Below are positions 48,001-58,000 of a DNA stretch of 64,000 nt, in pieces (the first letter of the stretch is position 1; every line of letters begins with the position of its first letter). The position numbers and the translations under genes are program-made. Origin of the DNA: Mesorhabditis belari (taxonomy: Eukaryota > Nematoda > Chromadorea > Rhabditida > Rhabditidae). Below the pieces are notes generated by a model, which saw only the letters and a list, made by a program, of their open reading frames with translations, was not told where the DNA came from and made no database searches. The stretch spans positions 496,001 through 560,000 of the forward strand of contig CAUEEP010000724.1 in the NCBI GenBank assembly GCA_958450365.1. Reading direction: 5' to 3'.

Positions 48001-49580
48001 CGGGCAAATCACGTCGATCACAATGCTGGTTCGTTTTGAGTCTAGCTCAAAATAGTCGATTTGCTGATTTTAACTTCTTTTACATTTTCAGCCACAATGT
48101 ATGGGTACGGCAAGTCGAAATGATTTCGATGGTTTTAGTAATTTGTCGCAGGTTTTTTGCTTTTGAAAATTTTATTACAAAATTTTTTAGTTGGCGTTCG
48201 AAATGACGGGTACAAAAAATCCGATGTCAGGTGGTGAAGGTGTGAATGTTTATTCGTCTTACTTTAAGAAGACTTCAGAGGCCGAAGACTATTTCAAAAA
48301 GAAGTGAGTTGCTGTTTTAATTTTTTAAACTAGCAAAGACTTTTAGGTACAATAACGCCACCAAAGATATGTACTGGCCGCAATGTGACACAGATGATTG
48401 CTTAAAGCATTGTGCCAAGCCGACATTGATGCAGGTATCACTTATTATTTATCGCCACGATTTATGTTCTTTTTAGGCTTGTCCATATTGCAAAAAAGGA
48501 TTTTCAATGACTTTGGATCGAAAATGTGTGCAGAAGTGTCCGGAGTAAGTTTTTAATCTGTTTTACAATCATAAACAAGTCTCATTTTGTTTATTTTAGT
48601 GGAATGACGAACATGGTGTACGGGAATACGACTGAACGACACATCGGACGGTGCGTCTTGTGTCCACACTACCCGAAGTGCAAGAAATGCCAAATGGTAT
48701 CGAAATCTTTAATTGTTTTATTCTACGATTCTTTTCAGTTCTCCCAATTCCTCGGAAACTACAGCCAACTTTACAATTTCTCGGCTAAAGCATACGAAGC
48801 AGGTAGTTGGATTCTGTGTATTTAAAATGGTCTCTTTTCTTTAGATAAAAATTTAACGCGATTTAAATGCGATGAATGGGATGAGCGGCTGCTGGTGAAG
48901 TGTGACGAGAAGTAAGCTTTCTGAAGTTGTTATTAGTTGGCCTTGATATAGATCTTACTTCCACAATCGACAGTTGGGCGTCTGTTTGCCATGCCATGCG
49001 CAGTGTGATGGATGTACGGGACGCGGATCAAATCATTGTTTGAAGTGTCGATATGCTCTTGACATCAGTGGGGTAAATGAGTTTAAATTATTTTAAAGCC
49101 TAGATTTAAGTTTCCATAAGCTTCAATCAGTATCTTGTAAATATTTTACTTTCAGCATTGCGTCGCAAAGTGTGGTGAAGGACTCCGAGTGAATTCGACA
49201 GCTCAACCGCCAATTTGTGAGAAATACGAACAATGGAAGCCATTCACCAAAGAGGAGGTGATCTTTGCAGCATTTTATTTATACCTTGAACCTTTTCAGA
49301 AGATCGGAATCGTGCGGTACTGTTGGTTTGAATGGACGATGGTGGTCGTCTTTGCGTTCCTCTTGTTGAATTTGGCATTCACCTTCTTTTGTGAGTCTTT
49401 TGCGAGATGGAAATAGCCAAATATTCTTTAAATTTTAGGGGTCCTTTTTGTGCAGCGAGAATTATCGGGTGCAGAGTGAGTCTTAAAAGCCTTTTTTCGA
49501 TGTTATCTCTGAGGTTCAGGGGGATGTGCGAGAAGGAAAACTACGAAATTCGGGCATCTTCGACCTCCGAGCGAACATGA
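45074..49580 (+). CDS. Cysteine-rich (furin-like repeat) single-pass membrane protein
   Basis: 24 phase-compatible exons: 45074-45169, 45476-45603, 45897-46113, 46198-46286, 46352-46483, 47108-47186, 47228-47310, 47355-47427, 47468-47553, 47595-47804, 47847-47920, 47964-48028, 48092-48151, 48191-48303, 48347-48434, 48477-48544, 48600-48696, 48739-48802, 48845-48911, 48952-49072, 49156-49257, 49300-49390, 49439-49475, 49520-49580; about 766 aa. Residues 1-29 are a signal peptide (SMASLFFLVLFIPPLVSQG). The body carries many paired CxxC motifs in furin-like or growth-factor-receptor style (CPENCRTC, CHPCPPYCETC, CLPCHFSCDSC, CLPCHAQCDGC) and NxT/S sites. TM helix ~711-735 (WTMVVVFAFLLLNLAFTFFW), then a ~30-residue cytoplasmic tail ending SSTSERT. 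No kinase or protease domain was seen, so the function is unknown; a type I surface or secretory-pathway receptor-like protein is inferred. An in-frame ATG 81 bp upstream is an alternative start. AATAAA follows near 49664. Confidence 0.85.
45676..45760 (+). repeat. tRNA-like (Asn-type loop) repeat in intron 2
   Basis: A-box GTGTAGCTCATTGGTAGG, an anticodon-arm-like CGCACGTTAAGCG (GTT in a 7-nt loop) and B-box CGGGCTCGAATCCCGG. The acceptor halves do not pair, so this is a tRNA pseudogene or SINE head rather than a working tRNA gene. Confidence 0.5.
46644..47082. repeat. Hairpin MITE, family B, copy in intron 5 of the cysteine-rich gene
   Basis: TACCGTAAAAACTCGAATAG to AGAGTATTTATGGTA, arms about 200 bp. 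It makes up most of the 624-bp intron and ends 25 bp before the acceptor of exon 6. Confidence 0.85.
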
Positions 49581-49664
49581 AAGGATGGGTGAAATGGATA
49601 CAAAAAATTTTTATAAATTTTCGCTTTTTGTACTGTTCTCTGTTAAAGGGATAATAATGGACAA

Positions 49665-49672
49665 TAAAAATA
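49665..49672 (+). terminator. Likely polyadenylation signal of the cysteine-rich gene
   Basis: ACAATAAAAATA lies about 85 bp after the stop codon. It is the first AATAAA downstream on the plus strand. Confidence 0.5.
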
Positions 49673-49991
49673 TAGTTTTGAGATGAGTTATGATGATGTA
49701 ATATGATGGAATAAAAAACTTTATCATGCGGAGAAAAGATGATTCAACAACAAGAAAAACTATGGCTAAATGGAAAAGAAGTGAGCACACGCGATTATAG
49801 CTCAAAACTCTTCGTGGAATCCTAGGAAACACTAAAACAATCACCTAATCGTTTTCTATCAACTACAAACAAAAAACAACAGTTGGATGACAAACAGAAA
49901 AGGCCTGGAAGTGCAAAAATTTGAGCATAAATATAACAATGCTTATTATAGGCTCAATTTCACAAGTAGGGGACTAACAAGTTTGAAAATT

Positions 49992-50050
49992 CTATGATTT
50001 TGCTGCTTTCTTTTCTTCACTGGGTGGTCCTGCGGCCTCTGTTGGTGGTT
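49992..50050 (-). other. Alternative last coding exon of the DnaJ gene
   Basis: 59 nt after a TTGTATAG acceptor. It joins the exon ending at 50309 in the same phase as exon 50091-50185 and encodes EPPTEAAGPPSEEKKAAKS and a stop. The competing exon instead ends SSLFSKLKKSLFG. Vertebrate Tid1 is known to have long and short forms differing at the C-terminus. Confidence 0.6.
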
Positions 50051-53000
50051 CTATACAAATATTTCATTGAGATAATAAAAATCTGACTACCTAGCCAAAA
50101 AGCGACTTTTTCAGTTTAGAAAATAGGCTGGATTCTTTTTCTTTCGTTTCTTCGGACACATTCTCTGCTGTTTCAACGGGACGCTCTAAACAAAAGATTT
50201 TAGCGGTTGATGTTTTAAAGATATTACACAAGATGATTATAAAGTAAGCTATTTAATGTAATCTAAGGTTGCAGAGAATGTGTCTGAAGAAAATAAAAAT
50301 GTAAATACCTTTCTCGGTTTCATTTTTTCGAGGCTCATCTTTCGGAGCTTCAGATGGCTTTTCTTTCTTTTGGCTTTTGACCTTTGGCTCTTTCATTTCT
50401 TTCTAAATTAAAATTAAAGTGAATGCTTGAATCAGGAACAGTTATCAATAGGATTAATAAATCAAAGCCTCACCATAAGCTCAAGTTTGACAGTGCCGCT
50501 GGGTAACGTCTCTGTCTGTGCAAATGCGGAAATGATTGCCCGTTGTTCGGCATTTGAAAACCTAAAAAGATTTGTGTCTTAAATCGTGTACGGGAAGTTA
50601 TTATTTCAAAGAACTGACTTTGGCACCATGATCTTTATGTTGAGGTACTGATCACCATAGCCGCTTTGGTTCAAGTGTTTGATTCCTTTGCCTGACAACC
50701 TAAACCAGAAAAATGTGATTATATAATTGTTTTACTTTTTATACAGCTACAAACGATTATGATTCTGATGAACTCAGCGTGATGTTAGCTTAAGAGTTTT
50801 ACAAACTATAACTACCACATATGAAAACAAACTTCATTCTTGTATGCGAGTTTGTTCCAGCAGGCACGTGTACATGGGTGTCTTCGTAAATGCCGGGAAC
50901 CTAAAATGTAAATATTTCTTTTTTAATAGAGATTAAACACCAAAAACCTAACTTTTTGTTGAATTATGCCCAGTTTCGACAAACTTAAAGTGCAAATGCG
51001 TATTTGTGTGCTTTCTAGCTAGTTTTCTTGCAAAACATGATTTTGCATTGGCTAATAATTCTTCTTGATCCTTGAACCCTACTGAATAAGCTGCGTCTTG
51101 AGAGTTGTATATTAATTAATCTTTAACGCTCAAAAATGTACCTTAACCGTGCCACCAAGCACCGCCTGTCCAATGGAAATCTCGACATCACAGTGAATGT
51201 CATCGTTTTCTCGTCGAAAGCGCGCGGACGGTTCAACTGAACAGTAGATCAAGACGAAATTCTAAAGAAAATATACAACGCTTCAAAAAATGTAATCCAC
51301 CTTTCCAACCGACATTTGAAGCTGCTCCTTGTTGCGCACACCTGCAGGGACGCTTACTTGAACCTAGAAGTAGATATTTATCAAGTTTTACTAATAATAA
51401 TTGGCAATATTAGTACTTACACGCCTCCGTTGCACCGTTTGCCCCTTTCCAACGCACTCATGACAGGGATTTTTATTGTATGCGCCAGTTCCGAAACACC
51501 TAAAGCAAAATTGTTTCCATAAAGTCGCTTCCGTGAATACCTATTGCAACTTTGTTGGAAGTAAAAACCATTTTGAACCCGTTGCGAAATAAGACCCGTC
51601 CCATTGCAATAGGGACAAGAGACCTAAATAGGTAAACTTCAAAACATGTTTGCAATAATCTTTCTTTAACATTCAACTCTCATTGTGCGTACCTTTTTAT
51701 ACCCAGGTTGAACCTGCGTGCCGGCACAACTTTGACAATTTTCCACCACATTCACGTCTATATTCTTGGCCACACCACGAGCTGCCTCTTCAAAAGTGAG
51801 ACGAAGCTAAAACAAAAAATTATGCTTATTGTTAATCTAAACTAATCATTCAAAACTTTACCTCAATCTCTTCAGCACGACTTTGCCCAAAATTTGAATC
51901 GGCGAACGAGTCCCAATTGATTCCACTTCCCTATAAACTTTGCATGAGTTGCTATAGATCTGAAAATACCTTTCCAAAACCAAAAGCTTCGCGGAATAAA
52001 TCCTCGGGACTCATGTGGCGGCTTTGATATTTGTAAAAACCACCACCTAAACATAAATTTTACTTTTCTTTGGTGCCAATGTGCCAATGTAACTACCTTG
52101 CGGACCACCCATTCCACCAGAACCACCAGTCGTGCCAAACGTATCATACTCACGGCGTTTCCCATCATCGGATAGCACCTAAATAACTTTCTAAATATTC
52201 TCTTCTCTACAAAAGCATTAACGCCGTCGAACTTTGATATAACGACAGCCACCCGCTGTCCCTAGAGAATACACTACGGAAAATTACTTCTAAAACAACA
52301 ACTATTAGCGATAACATATTGAGAAGCTAATTGCTACATTTAGGTCCAACTGCACTTTGATTTAGCTAATCTTTTGCTTCATAACTAACCTCATATGCTT
52401 CGGAAACTTCTTGAAATTTCTCTTGAGCCTCTTTTGTTTTATTGGCATCCGGATGATATTTCTTTGCCATCTAAAAATCAAACTATTTATTAGAACTCAG
52501 AAAATTATATCTTTAAAATTTATAAATATTTACCTGAAAGTAGGCCTTCTTGATGTCTTTTGCGGATGCAGCTTTCTCAACGCCCAGCACTTTGTAGTAA
52601 TCTTTTTTCGCCTGATGGCAACCAGCACTCGTTCGTATTTCTCGTTGTTGATGTTTGTCTAAACAATAAAAATTAGAACGTAGGCTATAAATGTAATTTA
52701 TTAAACAAAAACACACTTTTCTTTGTCCATTGAGCGTCTGTTGGTTGCAATAAAGGCGGATTCCCCCGGCTACAACAGGCTGATATGTTCGCTGATGAGA
52801 CACATGTCTAAGAAGATCATTAAATGCATCTATCCACCATAATAAAATTAATTCTTAGTTAATAGCGTTAGATTTTATTTTTTCTTTTAAAGGGTCTATG
52901 ACAGAAAAAGTACGCAATACAGTGGTGGAGAAAAAATAGCACCATGCGAAAAACGTTTTTTTGCTAAAATTTTGGCAAAATGCATGTGCTGCCAGTTAAG

Positions 53001-54684
53001 TTACGAATCCATTTTTCGCTCGGAACGAAATATTCACGGATAGGTCTAGATATGCTGCAATATTAAAGGATTAAGTGTCTACTTATATTCATACAAATAT
53101 GGGGCCTGGACGGCTATTCCAGTAGGATAGCGATCCAAAACTTCCAAAGTGGATCGATGTTGAACTGGAAAGTGAAGGTTTCCGAGTACCTTTTGGACGT
53201 CTTTCTGTGTCGTTTTGCATCAATAATGTTTTTCTTCTTCAAATACAGTCTTTCTCTTCCGTTTATACTTCAATTGAACATTAGGGAACCTATGTAAAAC
53301 GATAATTGCTCGCTTATTGCAATTCGCGTTTGGGATAAGATTTATCAAAGCTGAAAGTTGTCTCGTGTGCTGAAACTTGAGAAATATGTTGTAAATATGC
53401 TGAAAAGCCACAAATTCATTAAAGTGCAAGAAGGCTCAACAAAATACTAAAAAAGCTTCTTTTCGTTATGGTGCAAATTTTTATTTCCACCCCTCTTTTT
53501 AACAAAATCTCCTTATAAAATTTGTGAAGTCTGAGAATAAGGTGTCTCTCATTTTTTCAAAAACACTGGCCCATGAACAAACTATTGTAACAAACTTTAA
53601 CTGGCAGCACATGCATTATTGTCAAAATTTTAGCAAAAAAAGTGGTACTTTGGTGGTTGGGAGGGGCCACTTTTTTCCCGGCTTAGTTGGATCTAATGTT
53701 TTGAGTGGTTTTATTTATACCTTTTATCTATTCTAGAGTAATCAAATATGCTTAATAGATTAGTGATTATTTTAGCAAGTTTTTGGAAATTTTAGCCTAA
53801 TCTCATGTACTTTAACCACCCAATGCTACCTCAAAGCTGCTTACACTTGAAAATCAAATAAAAGCGGCAATATGAAAGTTGAAACATGTTGTAAATGCTC
53901 TAAAAGTATAAGCATATTTGATTACCCTAGAATTGGTAGATAAAAGGTATCAATACAACCACTCAAAACATTAGATCCAACTAAACCAGGATAAAAGTGG
54001 CCCCTTTAAACCACCAAAGTACCGGATTGGTGAGTAAAATTGGGGAAGATTAAATGGTTACTAACTCACCTGTAACTTATTACTTTCTACTTTGGTGGTT
54101 TAAAGGGGCCACTTTTATCATGGCTTAGTTGGATCTAATGTTTTAAGTGGTTGTATTTGATACCTTTTATCTACCTATTCTAGGGTAATCAATAATACTC
54201 TTAGAGCATTTACAAGGTTTCAAGTTTCATATCGCCATATTTTATTTGATCTTCAAGTGTAAGCAGCTTTTTAGGTAGCATTTTGTGGTTAAAGTACATG
54301 AATTAGGCTAGAATTGCCAAAAACTTGCTAAAATAGTCACCAATCTATTAAGCATATTTGATTACCCTAGATTTGTTAGATAAAAGGTATCAATACAACC
54401 ACTCAAAACATTAGATCCAACTAAACCAGGATAAAAGTGGCCCCTCCCAACCATCAAAGTACCAAAACAGTTTTTTTTTTGCATGGTGCAAATTTTTTTT
54501 CACTACTGTATATATTTAAAACCGTCAAACAAAACGATAAAATTTACTAATTTGATCGATGACAACATCCGCTTCTAACCCGGTTCTAATGTACTTTACT
54601 TTTTAAACAATAATAGCTTAAAAATACTTGTGTTATCGACGACGATGTCCGTAGAAGTAAACTCTTCGGCAGCGCGTTGAACAT
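49992..54684 (-). CDS. DNAJA3 (dnj-10-like): Mitochondrial DnaJ/Hsp40 co-chaperone, Tid1/DNAJA3 type
   Basis: Co-chaperone of mitochondrial Hsp70. Exons read right to left: 54628-54684, 52717-52807, 52534-52658, 52390-52470, 52097-52178, 51970-52046, 51862-51930, 51693-51806, 51541-51623, 51421-51499, 51301-51363, 51142-51261, 50833-50900, 50619-50699, 50474-50561, 50309-50402, then 50091-50185 (488 aa) or 49992-50050 (476 aa). The N-terminus MFNALPKSLLLRTSSS is a mitochondrial presequence. J domain ~69-130 (KDYYKVLGV; HPD at 97-99). A Gly-rich linker follows. The zinc-binding region has four CxxCxGxx motifs: C218/C221, C235/C238, C258/C261 and C272/C275; the first reads CQSCAGTQ, with Gln where Gly is usual. 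The C-terminal substrate domain holds VPGIYEDTHVHVPAG, then a Lys/Glu-rich tail. Divergent from RAB3GAP2, convergent with the cysteine-rich gene. Confidence 0.95.
52920..54508. mobile_element. Decayed Tc1-like transposon in DnaJ intron 1
   Basis: Ends CAGTGGTGGAGAAAAAATAG and its approximate inverse (ATGGTGCAAATTTTTTTTCA, then CTACTG), with TA outside. Around 53100-53170 the plus strand reads FQ-stop-DSDPKLPKWID, recalling the Tc1 transposase block FQQDNDPKHTS. Stops and indels abound. A second hairpin element (53644-54467) is nested inside. Confidence 0.7.
53644..54467. repeat. Nested hairpin repeat (GTACTTTGGTGGTT ends)
   Basis: Left GGTACTTTGGTGGTTGGGAG, right CCAACCATCAAAGTACC. Two inverted units of about 375 bp each (53646-54023 and 54090-54467) share GGCTTAGTTGGATCTAATGT and related blocks, as if one copy had inserted into, or been joined to, another. 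Confidence 0.7.
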
Positions 54685-55001
54685 GTGCTTGGCGGCCACT
54701 TTTCTGTACCTGGAACAAACAAAAATTAGTATAAAATGCGTAAAACGAATAAATCGAATAAAACTTTATAAAAATGATTTAAAACGCAAAGTTTGAAGAA
54801 ATTTTAAAATTTAGGAAGTAAAATCTCGTGCAATGCTTTGCTAAACGCTGGGTAGACGATCGTAGCCGGCAATCAGCTGACTGGGACTATAAACTCCAGG
54901 AATTTCTTGAGGGAAAGGTGTACTACATTCGTGTCTAAAGCCCGATATTCAGCAATAGAATTCAGCAAATTCAGCCATTTTCTAAAAAATCACGATGAAC
55001 A
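54685..55001. promoter_or_regulatory. Shared intergenic promoter region, DnaJ / RAB3GAP2
   Basis: 317 bp between the two start codons. No TATA box stands out. TTAAAATTTAGGAAG and CAGCTGACTGGGACTATA are among the more complex segments. A bidirectional promoter is inferred from the arrangement alone. Confidence 0.5.
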
Positions 55002-58000
55002 ATGATCACGCCCGGGTGTCGTTTAATTGAAAGCGGTTTTTTGTGTCGAGAGGAGATTCAACGGCTCAACAACTTCTTCGCCGATGATTTAGTGCTAGGT
55101 AAGAACTTAAACTAACTTACTTCTAAACTTCTAAATGCTATTTTTCGAAAATCTATAACAAGATATTCAGCCAAGATCTTAAAAAGCCAAAGATGGGAAA
55201 ATTTGTTGCATTTAAGGCCTAATTTGTATATCAGTCTTTTCTTGCTTCTCGAGGGGTGGGACAAATGCGACCTTTTTTTGCGCACCTGGACATTTGCGCA
55301 CCGTTTTTTTTTGCTGGAAAAGGCCTTAGGAAAGGTCGTAGGGCTTCAAAAATGTTTTCATAGAAGGGAATCGTATGCGTAGATTCAGAATTTTGACAAA
55401 TCAGACCTCGCTGACACGTCAAATTTGGGCTAAAAGGCAAAAACTGCGGAAAAGCGTTAAGTTGCGTAGTTTTTGCCTTTTAGCCCAAATTTAACGTGTC
55501 AGCGAGGTCTGATTTGTCAAAATTCTGAATCTACGCATACGATTCCCTTCTATGGAAACATTTTCGAAGCCCTACGACCTTCCTAAGGCCTTTTCCAGCA
55601 AAAAAAAGGTCGCATTTGTCCCACCCCCGCTTCTCGTCCAAAAATAGGAGGTGCTAGCAAAAGCGCCGCATTTTTTTACGCCAATTTCATTTGCGCTAAA
55701 TTTACGCTTATGAAGATCACTGTAACAAATCACTTTTTTCAAATCAAATCAAAATCAAGATCAATCAAACAAATCAAATCTTCTAACCAATTTTTTTTCC
55801 AATTTTCCGCTTCACAATTTTAGTTCTCATTGTTTTCAATTAGAAAAAACGTTTAAACACATATACAACCTCAAAAACAGTCATTTTTGTATCACCGGTT
55901 GGGCTTTTTGCTCTCTATATCGCTTTTATGCCATTTTCAGATCCTGCAAAGGCATCAAAGTAGCGAGCATCGAGCAAAAAGTAGTAAAAAATAAAAATAA
56001 ACAATCAAAGTTGGTGGGAAAGTGTGTTGAAAAGCGCAAATTTGGCAAATTTAGCGTATCATTTGGCAAATGATACGCGACGCAAATAATTTGGCGCTTT
56101 TGCTAACATCTCAAAGCGCCTAATAGAAAATGGATTACAGTAGAAAATACAATGGTCTGCAATTTATTTGTCTAGCACTTTAACCGATAAGCAAGTTTAC
56201 GGTATTTGTATCGGAATACGGTGGCCCAGTTACAATTTATCAATTGAATATTCAGGGGAAAACTTTAAAAAAGCAAAAATTGCAAAAAGATTAGACTATC
56301 TGCCTGGTAAAGTTAAAAATAGAAATCACAGGCGTTGAATACTCTAGTTGCCATAATCTATTTGTAGTTTCCATAATCTATTTGTAATTCCATTGACTGA
56401 TGCATTAACTCACTACCCTAAAAAAGATAAAAGAAATTTTTAGGTCACGCAGCAAAATGGGAGGCTCGTCTCGCGCGCTCGGAAAGCGGAAGTCTCTCGG
56501 AAAATGGCGAAGAAATAGTTCGTGGATGTGATGCGGAACAACCAGTTGGAGCTGATGAATGGGATCCGTTTGAAAAAGTGAATACAAAAGTGTAATACTC
56601 TATAAAAAGTTGTAGGAGGACACAGCACCAAAAGCGATGCGATCGAATGATTGGCTCAGGAAGGTTAGTGCAAATAATTATACTTGATCCTTGTGTTGAT
56701 GGGGTTTCTAAAAGGCAACTATTTGAGAAAACTACCGCAAAACGATCCGTGGTAACGTTAAAATCGATTTTCTAAAAATTAAAAATCTGATTAATACCAA
56801 TCCAAATAAGAAAAATCCAAAGTTACATTAAAAACTGTTTACTTAAAAAAGTTAATAGGGTAAACACGTTTCTAGGCTATTTTTTTTCAAAAATCGCAAC
56901 GTTTTAACTTAGATTTCTCGTGATAAAAGCACAAACGATCTAAAAGAAACATTTTACTTTAAATTTTAACTTAAACAGAACTAGAATCAATACCTAGTCA
57001 AAACAGCGCCGCCAAAACAGCGAAAGACGTCGCTATACGTTTGTGTCAACTTGCTTGACCGAAATGCATATGCACACGGAACGAAAAGATGTTCTACCTA
57101 AAAACAAAACTATAAAACTAACATAACAAAAAAATCTCAACTCCGATCACTAGAATTTGAGAAAACCCAAAGGGAGCCGCATGAAACGTGCGATCAACAC
57201 TCCAAATAGAGTGCTAAAAGTATTTAACTTTTGTTATTAAAGTTGAAAGTTTAAAGAGTTTAATATACCTAAAGTAACATATCGATTCCCCAATCAGTAG
57301 CAAAGAATTTAATTGCGTTTGCGTGTGGAGCTGGGTAGTTTGAGCAGTTATCATATCGTAAGAATAAAACACCTAAATGTAAATGTTTATGAGGCTGACA
57401 TAACAACTCACGAAAAGTTCCAGTGATCGGAGCAGGCCAATCTCTATCACCATCGATTTTGACTTGCCGACGAGCCATTTGTTGAATTCCCTTGGCATTG
57501 AGAAAAGGCAATAGGTGTGAGCGAGCTCCGAGAACACGTCGTTTAATAATTTCCTTCGTCGGAACTCCAGCAATTCGATCGTTTTTGGCGCCACAGTGGC
57601 GCCACGCGTTTTTGGCGTCACGTATCTAAAAATATAAACAAAAAACAATAAGTTAAACAAAACAATACGTACCTCTTGTTTTTCTTTCAATGGCAGGCAG
57701 GTTTTCGTACAACTGAAAGAAAACATAGCGTGCTCGTTGGTGACAGAAAGGCCTCCAGTTGCTTCATCTTTATGCATCCTTCCCCGGTAGTTTGTTTTCG
57801 TACAACTGAAAGAAAACTTTAAAATGTTCAACGAATATCCAACCAAACTAGTAAAAAGAAATTACCGATAAGCTGTAGCTACCCCTTTTCGGATTGTTTT
57901 GTCCTTTAAAGATGTTATAACTTTTTGTAGAGTTGAGCAAATTTGATGATTTTTGCATCAACATGTTCGTAAGAGTCTCTAGAATAAAACTTATCCCTTC

